Source: Haloarcula halobia
Lineage (GTDB): Archaea; Halobacteriota; Halobacteria; Halobacteriales; Haloarculaceae
Direction: 5' to 3'
Assembly (NCBI RefSeq): GCF_029338255.1
Contig: NZ_CP119787.1
Span: forward strand, 1,860,001 to 1,924,000
Length of the DNA stretch: 64,000 bases
Shown here: in pieces, positions 8,740 through 17,017 of the stretch
Numbering within the stretch: the first letter of the stretch is position 1
Layout of the letters: each line of letters starts with the position of its first letter
Position numbers and translations under genes: made by a program
The notes under the pieces: model-generated
Told to the model about the DNA's origin: nothing
Seen by the model: the letters and a program-made list of their open reading frames with translations, nothing else
The model's database searches: none

Positions 8740-8825
8740 GCGTGAGCGTTCAGCCGGCCCGGTGATGCGCCTTGCGGTTTCGCCCAACCCGAACACGTAA
8801 TATCACGGCGCACCCGGCCACGGAC

Positions 8826-9635
8826 ATGACCACTGTCAGGGACCTGCAGGCGATGGCCGGCGAGGAGCCGATAACGATGTTGACCGCCTACGACGCGGTC
8901 ACCGCCCGACTCGTCGAGGACAGCGGGGTCGACGTCGTCCTCGTCGGTGACAGCATGGGTAACGCCGTCCTCGGGCACGACGATACTCTCCCGGTGACCG
9001 TCGACGAGATGGCGTCCCGCGTCGGTGCCGTCGCCCGGGGGACCGACGAGGCCCTGGTCGTCGCGGACATGCCCTTCCTCTCCTTTGGGACCGACGAGGC
9101 AGAGAGCGTCCGGAACTGCGGCCGGATGCTCAAGGAGGAGGGCGCCAACGCGGTCAAGCTAGAGTCGGGCCCACACACTGTCGATCTCACCGGACACCTC
9201 TCGGACATGGGCATTCCGGTGATGGCACACCTTGGGCTGACTCCCCAGAGCGTCAACCAGAGCGGCTACACCCGGCAGGCGACCGACCGCGAGGAGGCAG
9301 CAGAGATCCTCGAACTCGCGCGTGCCCACGAGGACGCCGGCGCCTTCGCGCTGGTGCTCGAACACGTCCCGTCGAACCTCGCGGCGCAGGTGACCGAGGC
9401 CATCGACATCCCGACCATCGGCATCGGTGCCGGCGGCGACTGCGACGGTCAGGTACTCGTGTTCACCGACGTCGTCGGCCTCGCGGAGTCTTCCCCGCCG
9501 TTCGCCGCACAGTTCGGCGACGTCCGAAGCGAGGTGACCGACGCCGTCGCCGACTACGTCGCGGCCGTCCGCGACGGGGAGTTCCCCGCCGAGGAACACG
9601 GCGGGACGGCCAACGGACTGGACGACCTGTACTGA
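8826..9635 (+). CDS. panB: 3-methyl-2-oxobutanoate hydroxymethyltransferase
   Basis: A 269-residue ketopantoate hydroxymethyltransferase, a TIM barrel close to the typical family length. It makes ketopantoate from 2-oxoisovalerate and methylene-tetrahydropterin in pantothenate/CoA biosynthesis. Signatures: MLTAYDAVTARLVEDSG, VVLVGDSMGNAVLGHDDT (Mg-binding Asp), VKLESG, HLGLTPQSVNQSG and IPTIGIGAGGDCDGQVLV. The start ATG at 8826 follows a TATA-like GTAATATCA at 8798-8806. It is transcribed alone. Confidence 0.95.
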   Translation: MTTVRDLQAMAGEEPITMLTAYDAVTARLVEDSGVDVVLVGDSMGNAVLGHDDTLPVTVDEMASRVGAVARGTDEALVVADMPFLSFGTDEAESVRNCGRMLKEEGANAVKLESGPHTVDLTGHLSDMGIPVMAHLGLTPQSVNQSGYTRQATDREEAAEILELARAHEDAGAFALVLEHVPSNLAAQVTEAIDIPTIGIGAGGDCDGQVLVFTDVVGLAESSPPFAAQFGDVRSEVTDAVADYVAAVRDGEFPAEEHGGTANGLDDLY

Positions 9636-10229
9636 CCGACCGACGCCACCCGAATCGTTTCCCACTCGTCGACTACATCGAGAGGTCCCGGTTACGAGAC
9701 GGTGGACCCGGACGGTCGACGACGCTGTCGCACGGGTACTCGACGACGAACGCCTCGAGAGGCGCGACGGCCTCCTCACGGGTGATTATCTCACCACGGA
9801 GGGACAGTCGCCGGCCGACGACCCGCGGGCAATCGATACCGCGGGTCTGGACCCGAACACCGAGGTACACGATTTCGACCCCGCCACCGCCCGGCGTCGG
9901 CCGACGACGAGGCGGGTCCCGAGACCGCTACCGGCACGGCAGGGAGCACGGCAGACGACTGACGGGGGGTCGGATCGGCGGTCGCCCTCCGTGACGGTTC
10001 CGGACAGCGGTCAGTCCGCTCACGAGACGCGTCGCTCGGCGAGGAGACACCAAAGGGAACTTTCGGGGGCGATGCCCCCGTAGCGTGTGACACTACGGAG
10101 CCTTCCGGCTCCACTTTCACTTTCAACGTCTGACGCAAAAAGTCTAACGTACGTTTCATCTGGAGATAATGGCAGAAACCCGTCAACGAGCCTAGTTCCG
10201 GCCCTCGGAAACGCAATCGAAATCGGGGC
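9636..10229. other. Gap with ambiguous open frames and hairpins
   Basis: There is no confident gene. On the plus strand one frame from about 9660 to 10080 reads like worn coding sequence (TVDDAVARVLDDERLERRDG, then GDYLTTEG) but has no clear start. On the minus strand a GTG-started frame (9870-9673) and an ATG-started frame (10159-9791; MKRTLDFLRQTLKVKVEPEG) are also open. The second has low-GC codons unlike its neighbours and dissolves into Arg/Pro/Ser-rich nonsense. Two hairpins lie at 10065-10082 (GGGGGC-GAT-GCCCCC) and 10096-10111 (GGAGCC-TTCC-GGCTCC). A decayed insertion is possible, but I recognise no family. Confidence 0.3.
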
Positions 10230-11300
10230 CTACTGGTCGAGCAGCGAGTCGAAACTGCCGCTCTCGACGAGCAGGTCCTGCATCTGCTCGACGGTGTCCC
10301 GGTCCCGGGTGCGCCCGGACCGCAGGACGTCTTCGACGCGGTCGATGGTCGTCCGCGTGTCCGACTGGACGAGCAGAATCGGGACGTTCTCCTCCTCCGC
10401 GCGTCCGAGAACGGCGCTCGCGGGCCTGAGGCCGCCGGTGAGAAGCAGTGCCTTGATGCCCGAGGACTCCAGGGCTGCCGTCTGGACCTCCGATCGGTCC
10501 CCGCCGGTGATGAGCACGGCCTCGCGGATGCGGCGGAACTGTTCGAGGGCGGCGCTCCCACCCATCGCCCCCACGGAGAACCGCTCGACGTGTGCGCTGG
10601 TGTCGGCCTCCTTGGTGAGGATGTCGGCACCGACGCTCCGCGAGAGGTCGTCGACGGTGACCCCCGCCAGTTCCTGGACCCGCGGGAGCGCCCCGTAGAC
10701 GGGGACGTCCCGGCCGGAGAGGAACGGCATTACGTCGTCGGTCAGGGTGTCCATCGCGTCGTCGGTGACGCCGTTGAACAGCACGCCGGCGAGACGGTCG
10801 CCAAGAGTCCGTGCGGCGTCGAGCACCTCGTCGATGTCGCCGGCCTGTGCGTAGCCGCTGAGCAGGAGCACCTCCGCGTCAACCGCCTCGGCGATGTCGG
10901 CGTCGGTCAGGTTGACGATGCCGCCGGTCTCTAAGCGGTCGCTCCCCTCGAGGACCATCAGGTCGACGCCCTCAGAGAGCGACTCGAAGTTACCGACCAC
11001 GCGCTCGCGCAGTTCCGCGGGGTCCTCGCGACCACGGATGGCCTCCTGGATGAACGTCGGCGAGTAGACGATGGGCTCCATCTCGTGCATCTCCGCGTCG
11101 AGGTCCAGCAGTTCGCGCGCGAGCATCGGGTCCTCGTCGCGGGTCTTGCCGACCGCGCTCTGGAGTCGGGTCCCCTTCGGCTTCATGTAGCCGACCGAGA
11201 GCCCGGATTCCTTGGCCTGTTTCGCCAGGGCGAGCGTGATTGCCGTCTTGCCGATACCTTCCTCCGTGGACGTGACGAGTAGCGTGTTCGTGTCGGTCAT
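10230..11300 (-). CDS. BioD-like/DRTGG-domain phosphotransacetylase family protein
   Basis: A 356-residue two-domain protein. Residues 1-205 form a dethiobiotin-synthetase-like P-loop NTPase (VTSTEEGIGKTAITLALA as Walker A, YMKPKG switch, VLEGSD Walker-B region). Residues 210-330 hold a DRTGG domain. This is the architecture of the N-terminal half of some long phosphotransacetylases, without the catalytic Pta domain. Its ATG overlaps the stop of the upstream ADP-forming acetyl-CoA synthetase gene (11297-11300), so the two are translationally coupled. A role regulating or supporting acetyl-CoA/acetate interconversion is inferred from that coupling. Confidence 0.85.
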   Translation of the reverse strand: MTDTNTLLVTSTEEGIGKTAITLALAKQAKESGLSVGYMKPKGTRLQSAVGKTRDEDPMLARELLDLDAEMHEMEPIVYSPTFIQEAIRGREDPAELRERVVGNFESLSEGVDLMVLEGSDRLETGGIVNLTDADIAEAVDAEVLLLSGYAQAGDIDEVLDAARTLGDRLAGVLFNGVTDDAMDTLTDDVMPFLSGRDVPVYGALPRVQELAGVTVDDLSRSVGADILTKEADTSAHVERFSVGAMGGSAALEQFRRIREAVLITGGDRSEVQTAALESSGIKALLLTGGLRPASAVLGRAEEENVPILLVQSDTRTTIDRVEDVLRSGRTRDRDTVEQMQDLLVESGSFDSLLDQ

Positions 11301-13402
11301 AGTTTCTCCTGGTCGAGCGTGAGTCGCAGGTCGACCGCCTGTACCCCGTCGGGGGTGGCGACGAGCGGGTTGATGTCCAGTTCGACGATGGCCGGGAAGT
11401 CAGTGACCAGCTGGGAGAGTCGCTGGATGGACTCGACGAGGGCGCCTTCGTCGACGGGGTCCCGTCCCCGGGCCCCGCGCAGCAGCGGCGCGGACTCGAT
11501 GTCGTCGAGCATCTCCCTGGCTTCTGGCTCGCTGACGGGCGCGACCCGGACGGTGTTGTCCTCGAGCACCTCGACGAAGATGCCGCCCAGGCCAAAGAGG
11601 AGGAGCGGGCCGAACTGCGGGTCGCGGTTCATCCCCAGGATGGTCTCGGTCCCGGACTCGAGGTCGACCATCTCCTGGACCTGGACCCCGAGCACCGTCG
11701 CGTCGGTCTGATAGTTCCGGGCCCGGACCACGAGGTCCTCGTAGGTGCTTCGGACCTCCTCGGGCGGGACGCCGACCTCGACGCCCCCGATGTCGGACTT
11801 GTGGAGGATGTCCGGGCTGACGATCTTCATCACGACGTCGTCGCCGATGTCCCGGGCCACCTCCTCGGCCTCCGTCGGCGACCGTGTCACGGCCCCCTGT
11901 GGCGTCGGGATGCCGTAGGCGTCGAGCAGTTCCATCGCCTCGACCCCGAGCCGGTTCGTGTCCCGCCGGGCGGCCGTGCGGAGTATCTCCTCGGCCCGGT
12001 CCCGGTCGACGTCGAACGTGGCCGGGTCCGCGTAGTCGCGGGCCTGGATCTGCCGGTAGTCCCGCAGCGCGTCGAGACTGTCGACGGCCCGCGCTGGATC
12101 GAAGTAGTTCGGGATGCCCGCCTCGCTGAGCACCTCCTGTCCGGCACCGACGGACTTCCCGCCCATCAGCGTCGTGGCCACGGGCGTCTCGTGGGCCGCC
12201 TGTTTCTCGACGATCACCTCGGCGAGCTCCTCGAACGAGAGGACCGCCGTCGGACAGGCGACGACGACGGCCATCGAGACGTTGTCGTCCGCAAGCACCG
12301 TCTCCAGGGCGAGCTCGAACCGCTTTGCCGGGGCGTCCCCGATGATGTCCACCGGGTTGTAGATGTTGGCCTCGTCGGGCATCGACTCCCGTAACCGGTC
12401 GAGCGTATCGTCCTCGAACTCCGCCAGCGAGAGGTCCGAGTCGCCGACGGCGTCCGTCGTCATCACGCCCGGCCCGCCGGCGTTCGTGACGATGGCGATC
12501 CGGTCCCCGTCGGGGAGCGGCTGGCCCGAGAGAATCTGGGCGTAGTCGAACAGTTCCTGGACCGACTCGACGCGGAGGGTCCCGGCCTGCTCGAGGCCCG
12601 CCTCGTAGGCGCGTTCGGACCCGGCCATCGCCCCGGTGTGGGAGGCCGCGGCACTGGCACCGGCGTCGGTGCGGCCGGACTTGACGAGGACGATCGGCGT
12701 CTCCTGGGTCACCTCCCTGGCCGTCCGGATGAACTTCGTCCCGTCGGAGATGTCCTCCAGGTAGCCGAGGATGACCTCCGTCTGGGGGTCCTCGCCCCAC
12801 TCGGCGACGAAATCGCCCTCGTCTAGGATGGCCTTGTTGCCCAGCGAGACGATGTCCTTGAACCCGACGTCGCGCTCTGCGGCCCAGTCCAGCACCGCCG
12901 TGACGAAGGCCCCGGACTGGCTCATAAAGGAGATGTCTCCCTTGCTGGCCATCTCGTTGCCGAACGTGGCGTTGAGTCCGTCGGGCGTCGACATCACCCC
13001 GAGGCTGTTGGGCCCCACGAGGTTGAGGTCGTACTCCCGGGCGGCCTCCTTGAGTTTTTGCTCGCGGGACATGCCCTCGCTACCGGTTTCGCCGAACCCG
13101 GCAGTGATGACGACGACGTTCTGTACCCCCGCCTGGCCCGCGTCTCTGATGGCCTGGACCGCCGCGTTCGGTGGCACGACGACGACGGCCACGTCGACAC
13201 TTCCGGGGTCGTCGACGTCGCCGATGGTGTCGTAGCACCGCAGGCCCAGCGCCTCGTCTTTGTATGGGTTGACCGCCACGACATCGCCGTCGAACGATGC
13301 GAGGAGGTTCGACGTGATGGCGCGACCCACGGACCCCTCCGAGTCGGTCGCACCGATCACGGCCACTCGTTCCGGCGCGAAAAGCGTCGATAGTCGTCCC
13401 AT
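11297..13402 (-). CDS. Acetate--CoA ligase (ADP-forming), fused alpha-beta subunits
   Basis: A 701-residue ADP-forming acyl-CoA synthetase, which converts acetyl-CoA, ADP and phosphate to acetate, CoA and ATP, the main route to acetate in haloarchaea. Residues 1-460 are the CoA-binding/succinyl-CoA-ligase-like alpha part: a CoA-binding Rossmann core (VAVIGATDSEGSVG) and SHTGAMAGS with the phospho-accepting His. Residues 480-701 are the ATP-grasp beta part (GIPTPQGAV, KSDIGGVEVGV). The start MGRLSTLFAPERVAV at 13402 follows a TATA-like AGATATATTC (minus strand, about 13428-13439). The frame is open further upstream, but this start matches the family. It overlaps the downstream DRTGG protein by 4 bp. 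Confidence 0.94.
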   Translation of the reverse strand: MGRLSTLFAPERVAVIGATDSEGSVGRAITSNLLASFDGDVVAVNPYKDEALGLRCYDTIGDVDDPGSVDVAVVVVPPNAAVQAIRDAGQAGVQNVVVITAGFGETGSEGMSREQKLKEAAREYDLNLVGPNSLGVMSTPDGLNATFGNEMASKGDISFMSQSGAFVTAVLDWAAERDVGFKDIVSLGNKAILDEGDFVAEWGEDPQTEVILGYLEDISDGTKFIRTAREVTQETPIVLVKSGRTDAGASAAASHTGAMAGSERAYEAGLEQAGTLRVESVQELFDYAQILSGQPLPDGDRIAIVTNAGGPGVMTTDAVGDSDLSLAEFEDDTLDRLRESMPDEANIYNPVDIIGDAPAKRFELALETVLADDNVSMAVVVACPTAVLSFEELAEVIVEKQAAHETPVATTLMGGKSVGAGQEVLSEAGIPNYFDPARAVDSLDALRDYRQIQARDYADPATFDVDRDRAEEILRTAARRDTNRLGVEAMELLDAYGIPTPQGAVTRSPTEAEEVARDIGDDVVMKIVSPDILHKSDIGGVEVGVPPEEVRSTYEDLVVRARNYQTDATVLGVQVQEMVDLESGTETILGMNRDPQFGPLLLFGLGGIFVEVLEDNTVRVAPVSEPEAREMLDDIESAPLLRGARGRDPVDEGALVESIQRLSQLVTDFPAIVELDINPLVATPDGVQAVDLRLTLDQEKL

Positions 13403-13557
13403 GCCTCTACTGGGAGTTCTCCCGCTGATCGAATATATCTGCTGGGTCGCTCCCGGCGGGTGAGAACCGGCCGCGGCATCGAAATCCACTTGAGAGTGGA
13501 CCCACGAAAACGGGCGATTGCACGTCGCTTTTGCCCTCCCGGGGCGTAGGGTCGCCG

Positions 13558-13947
13558 ATGACAGACGCCGACCTCACGGCGCCGTTCGACGACGAGGTGG
13601 TTCGTGCCGTCGCGGCCGAGAACGACGTCGACCGGGACGTGCTGGCGGACGCGCTCGTCGACCACCAGCGGACGATGCAGGCCAATCCCGGGGTCGAGGA
13701 CCTCGTCTACGAGTGGCGCAAGCAGTACGCGGACCCGGTCCTCGAGCGGACCCCCGACCGGTACGTCGTCGGGGTCAGGACCGCCGTCTGGGAGGAGTAC
13801 GGCGAGTACCTCGACCTGGAGGACCACGTGCTGGCGGCCCTGGTCGCCGTCCACCAGGAACAGGTCCTCCGGACGCTGTCGGAGGACGCGCTGGCGGGCG
13901 CGACCGACCTCGTGGCGCTCGTCGCGGTCCGGCCGGGGAGTGACTGA
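13558..13947 (+). CDS. Conserved haloarchaeal protein of unknown function
   Basis: A 129-residue acidic soluble protein (MTDADLTAPFDDEVVRAVAA...). It is predicted mostly helical, with no transmembrane segment, cysteine motif or known catalytic signature. The alternation of charged helices and sequences such as NPGVEDLVYEWRKQ and YVVGVRTAVWEEYGEYLDL looks like genuine coding sequence with haloarchaeal codon bias. A start 9 codons upstream (13531) is possible; the ATG at 13558 gives a cleaner N-terminus. It lies alone between the acetyl-CoA synthetase promoter and dpsA. I do not recognise a function. Confidence 0.6.
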   Translation: MTDADLTAPFDDEVVRAVAAENDVDRDVLADALVDHQRTMQANPGVEDLVYEWRKQYADPVLERTPDRYVVGVRTAVWEEYGEYLDLEDHVLAALVAVHQEQVLRTLSEDALAGATDLVALVAVRPGSD

Positions 13948-14107
13948 CCGGCACGAACCGGGCCGGGCAGGCCCGGCGGGACGGTTCTGATCGGCCACGA
14001 CGACCGGCTGGCGTTTTCACGTTTGGGGAACTATTTCTGCCTTGAAGAAAAAACTCTCTTTCCGGTGACGAAGTTTTAAGCCTGTTCGGCGAGTATCGGA
14101 GCTTGTC

Positions 14108-14641
14108 ATGGCGACACAGGAACACGTCCGTCGTGAATTTGATTCCGTCGAGGAAAACGCGCTCCGCCTCGACCGGGAGAAGGCGACACAGGTCATCGAC
14201 GCCCTGAATCAGGACCTGGCGGACACGTACGTGCTGTACCACCAGCTGAAAAAGCACCACTGGAACGTCGAGGGCGCGGAGTTCCGCGACCTCCACCTGT
14301 TCCTTGGTGAGGCCGCAGCAAACGCCGAGGGGGCCGCCGACGAACTGGCCGAGCGCGCCCAGGCGTTAGGTGGAACGCCGGTGGCGGGCCCGGCCGCCCT
14401 CGCCGACCACGCCGCGGTCGAGTCCGAACCGGCGGACGTCTTCGACATCCGCACCTCGCTCGAACACGACCTCGAGATGTACGGCGACGTCATCGAGTCG
14501 CTGCGGGACCACGTCGAACTGACGGCGAACCTCGGCGACCACGCGACGGCACAAATCCTCCGGGACATCCTCGTCGAAGTCGAAGAGGACGCCCACCACG
14601 TCGAACACTACCTCGAGGACGACACGCTCGTCCAGGGGTAA
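14108..14641 (+). CDS. dpsA: DNA protection during starvation protein (Dps-type ferritin)
   Basis: A 177-residue Dps/DpsA. It forms dodecameric shells that oxidise and store iron with hydrogen peroxide as oxidant. The inter-subunit ferroxidase residues are in YHQLKKHHWNVEG (His) and FRDLHLFLGE (Asp/Glu), with a long C-terminal helix rich in His and acids (EEDAHHVEHYLEDD). It closely resembles characterised halobacterial DpsA. TTTTAAG at 14074-14080 is the TATA box, 28 bp before the ATG. No TTAGG-type iron box is visible in this promoter, although one lies just beyond the 3' end, ahead of the next minus-strand gene. Confidence 0.94.
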   Translation: MATQEHVRREFDSVEENALRLDREKATQVIDALNQDLADTYVLYHQLKKHHWNVEGAEFRDLHLFLGEAAANAEGAADELAERAQALGGTPVAGPAALADHAAVESEPADVFDIRTSLEHDLEMYGDVIESLRDHVELTANLGDHATAQILRDILVEVEEDAHHVEHYLEDDTLVQG

Positions 14642-14653
14642 TGCGGGACCGAC

Positions 14654-14791
14654 TCACGGACGGGGCGTGACGGTCAAATCGGTCGAAATCCACCCGTCGC
14701 TGTTGTCCTGCTCGGTGAATACGGTCCGTTCGGCTTCACTGCTGTGAGCGCTCACGACGGGCCGACCACTGTCGTCGTATTCGACTGCCAT
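14654..14791 (-). CDS. Small 45-residue haloarchaeal protein behind an iron box
   Basis: An ATG at 14791 opens a 45-codon frame, MAVEYDDSGRPVVSAHSSEA and onward, ending VTPRP. The core segment VFTEQDNSDGWISTDL is a pattern I have met in several very short haloarchaeal proteins of unknown function, which supports it as a real gene. It is acidic, has no cysteine and no membrane span, and its function is unknown. It is divergent from the gene at 14881 and convergent with dpsA. A perfect TTAGG-N4-CCTAA palindrome at 14800-14813 sits between its probable TATA region and start codon, so repression by an iron-responsive DtxR-type regulator is inferred. Confidence 0.65.
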   Translation of the reverse strand: MAVEYDDSGRPVVSAHSSEAERTVFTEQDNSDGWISTDLTVTPRP

Positions 14792-14799
14792 CGAATGGA

Positions 14800-14813
14800 T
14801 TAGGCGAGCCTAA
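14800..14813. promoter_or_regulatory. Iron box (DtxR/SirR/Idr-type operator)
   Basis: TTAGGCGAGCCTAA is an inverted repeat (TTAGG / CCTAA, 4-bp spacer) of the kind bound by DtxR-family metal-dependent repressors such as halobacterial SirR/Idr1/Idr2. It is 8 bp upstream of the minus-strand small gene start at 14791, and 68 bp upstream of the plus-strand gene at 14881. The minus-strand gene is the likelier target. Confidence 0.65.
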
Positions 14814-14880
14814 AGACAAAAGCGTTTCTCTCTCCACCGGTCGACGGCGGGCTTTTGTAGGTCACGGGGCTAGTGGGAGC

Positions 14881-15456
14881 ATGAGCGACCGCTCCGACGA
14901 GGACCTGACCGCCCTGGTGACGGACCTCGTGACGACGCTCCGGGACCTTGAGACGGCCGTCGAACCACGGACCGCTCGCGGCCGGCGACGGCCGCCCACA
15001 CCGGGAGAGCTGCTCCGGTTCACGAGCGACGTGACCATCCCGGCGGCCATCCTCGTCCTCCGGACGAACATCGAGGCGCTGAAACTGCTTCGGCGAGCGA
15101 TTCGGCTGGCTGACGGACGGCCGCCGGCCGGGGAGTCGGCAGCGGCAGACGTCCGCCGGCGGGCCGCGGACCTGAGCGACGTCACTCTGCGGCGCCTGGA
15201 CGACGCCCTCGCGGAGATCCAGCGTGCCGTCGAGGGCACGCCCGAGGACGAGGACGCCCGAGAACTGCTCACGGAGGCCCGTGAACTCCGTTCGGAACTC
15301 GGGGAACGCGTGCAGGCGGCTGAGGACCCCCGGTCGGACTCTGGCGAGACCCCCGAGGACGTCGCCGTCGACGTCGACGCCGAGCTGGAATCGATCAAGG
15401 ACGACGTGGACCGACGGGAGGACGGCGGGGACCACGACGGGTCCGACGACAGTTAG
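14881..15456 (+). CDS. Conserved haloarchaeal helical protein (DUF7547-like)
   Basis: A 191-residue, highly charged protein starting MSDRSDEDLTALVTDLVTTL. Helical heptad-like stretches span about residues 5-30, 50-75 and 85-135. A conserved-looking core, PPTPGELLRFTSDVTIPAAI, is followed by LVLRTNIEALKLLRRAIRL. The last 50 residues are acidic and probably disordered. There is no signal peptide, cysteine motif or enzymatic signature. I believe it belongs to a haloarchaeal family of unknown function, perhaps DUF7547, but I am unsure of the number. It is a single gene, divergent from the small iron-box gene. Confidence 0.6.
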   Translation: MSDRSDEDLTALVTDLVTTLRDLETAVEPRTARGRRRPPTPGELLRFTSDVTIPAAILVLRTNIEALKLLRRAIRLADGRPPAGESAAADVRRRAADLSDVTLRRLDDALAEIQRAVEGTPEDEDARELLTEARELRSELGERVQAAEDPRSDSGETPEDVAVDVDAELESIKDDVDRREDGGDHDGSDDS

Positions 15457-15539
15457 TAGCCGACCCGGTGCGCCACAGGTCGCGAGCGCTGCTGAAACAT
15501 AATGATTTATTATGTTATAGTGTCTTGGTCCGGGTAGAG

Positions 15540-16022
15540 ATGTCAAACAGCGAGTACCCCGGCCACCGACGGGCCGTCTTTTTCGTCCGCGCAGACCTGC
15601 CCGCGCCGTCCGCCCGGCGCCGGTCGGCGCTGGAAGGGACACTGCGGAACCTCGTCGACGCGGGCGTACTCGACGACGTCGAGACGGTGGACTGGGACAA
15701 GCGTGTCTGTGCCGACGGCCCGGCAGAAACCGCCGAAGAGATCCGTTACGAGGAGTTCCGCGAGTGGGCCGAGCAGGCCAACGTCTCGCTGACGCCGTGC
15801 TTCGACACCCGTGCGTGTTACAGCACGACCACCGGGGAGCGAGAGACCCACCTCGTGATGCCGACGATGTGCCTCGCCGTCTACGAGGACGACGAACTCG
15901 TCCGGGTCGCCCCACACGCGACCGGCGGCGGCACCGAGTCCGTCACCGAGTGCGTGGCGCGTCTCTCCTCGCGCACGGACCTGCTCCGCGAAGAGGCCAC
16001 CCGGGTCACGATGGCCGATTGA
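15540..16022 (+). CDS. Haloarchaeal HTH-domain protein, copy 1 (HTH_63-like)
   Basis: A 160-residue protein starting MSNSEYPGHRRAVFFVRADL. The N-terminal beta strand, a helix pair (RRRSALEGTLRNLVDAGVLD), a basic-aromatic segment around VDWDKRVCADG and a C-terminal part with YSTTTGERETHLVMPTMCLA match a small haloarchaeal family annotated as HTH-domain proteins. The TATA box TTATTATG (15508-15515) is about 25-32 bp upstream of the ATG. The next gene, 70 bp downstream on the same strand, is a paralogue sharing the same block order (beta strand, helix, W-x(2)-R/K segment, LxLPVICLALLD). DNA binding is inferred from the family label only. Confidence 0.6.
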   Translation: MSNSEYPGHRRAVFFVRADLPAPSARRRSALEGTLRNLVDAGVLDDVETVDWDKRVCADGPAETAEEIRYEEFREWAEQANVSLTPCFDTRACYSTTTGERETHLVMPTMCLAVYEDDELVRVAPHATGGGTESVTECVARLSSRTDLLREEATRVTMAD

Positions 16023-16092
16023 CCCGTCCGGGCTACCGATACGGCTATCTCGTCGCCTGTCGTAGGTTCCTCGAATACCGGTGGACGTTACC

Positions 16093-16536
16093 ATGAAACG
16101 CGTTGACGGGGCTACACTGTACGTGCGGACGCCAGCACCGATGGCGACAGAGAAGCGCCGGGAGACCCTCCTCGGACGGCTCGAAGCACTCCGCGTGGCA
16201 GGGGCCATCGACGAGGTCACGGTCACTTACTGGTTCCGTCAGGCCAGTGCGACGGACGGCGATCCGGTGATGCCCTCCGTCGTCGCCCTGGAGGCGTGGG
16301 CCGACGAACACGAGGTCTCGCTCGAACCGGCCTTCGAACACCACGCCCGGTCGAACTGGTTTACCGGGACGGACGACGACGTCGTCTCGCTCCCGGTCAT
16401 CTGCCTGGCACTGCTCGATGGCGGTGCCATCTGTGCCGTCTATCCGCACGTCGGGCCCGCCGGCTACCAGAGCGTCGTGGACGGCATCGACCAGCTCGAG
16501 GCCGAAAGCTCGGCCGAACGGTCCGCTTCAGTCTGA
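16093..16536 (+). CDS. Haloarchaeal HTH-domain protein, copy 2
   Basis: A 147-residue paralogue of the preceding gene. TLYVRTPAPMATEKRRETLL corresponds to FFVRADLPAPSARRRSALEG in copy 1, TVTYWFRQ to ETVDWDKR, and SLPVICLALLDGGAICAVYPH to LVMPTMCLAVYEDDELVRVAPH. Identity is low, so the duplication is old. The ATG at 16093 is preferred over an in-frame GTG at 16081. It has no TATA as clear as copy 1 and may be co-transcribed with it. Function unknown; probably the same type of regulator or stress protein. Confidence 0.6.
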   Translation: MKRVDGATLYVRTPAPMATEKRRETLLGRLEALRVAGAIDEVTVTYWFRQASATDGDPVMPSVVALEAWADEHEVSLEPAFEHHARSNWFTGTDDDVVSLPVICLALLDGGAICAVYPHVGPAGYQSVVDGIDQLEAESSAERSASV

Positions 16537-16639
16537 CGGGTGTTCGCTCCGGTTCCGAGAGGGTGTCGCGAAGCGCCGCGTCGGCCGTGTTGGCAGCCCT
16601 ACGGTCCCGTCCCTGTCTCGGTTCTTTCGTCCGGACCCG

Positions 16640-17017
16640 TCAGACCGGGTCCCAGCGGTACCCGTCCCAGGCCTGGCTCTCGGGCTCTTTGATGCCCTCC
16701 GCCGGGTCGCGGAGCTGTTCGACGTAGACCGGTTCGACCTCGTCGCCGGTCTCGACGTGTTCGGTGGTGACCTGGCCGAGCGCGCGGACGAAGTTGTCGG
16801 TCCGGTCCTCCCCGGTCAGATCGAACTCGACGATGGCCATCGTGTTTGGCTGTCGGACGCCGGGTGGCGTCGCCGTCGACTTCGTCCAGGTGACGACCTC
16901 CCCGGTGCGTGCAGAGAGGTCCAGCGTGTCGTGCTGTGGTTCGCCGCAGTCCGGACAGCGGGGGTGGGTCGGGTACGAGACGTGTCCGTTCGGACAGATA
17001 CCTGCTTCCAGCGTCAT
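16640..17017 (-). CDS. Zn-ribbon OB-fold (DUF35-type) thiolase partner
   Basis: A 125-residue protein with an N-terminal rubredoxin-like zinc ribbon (CPNGH...CPDCG, residues 8-27) and an OB-fold (EVVTWTKSTATPPGVRQPN, then MAIVEFDL). DUF35 proteins bind acyl-CoA and form complexes with archaeal thiolases, and in several archaea with HMG-CoA synthase as well. The ATG overlaps the stop of the upstream thiolase gene, so a stoichiometric complex with that enzyme is expected. It is the second gene of a two-gene operon. Confidence 0.88.
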   Translation of the reverse strand: MTLEAGICPNGHVSYPTHPRCPDCGEPQHDTLDLSARTGEVVTWTKSTATPPGVRQPNTMAIVEFDLTGEDRTDNFVRALGQVTTEHVETGDEVEPVYVEQLRDPAEGIKEPESQAWDGYRWDPV

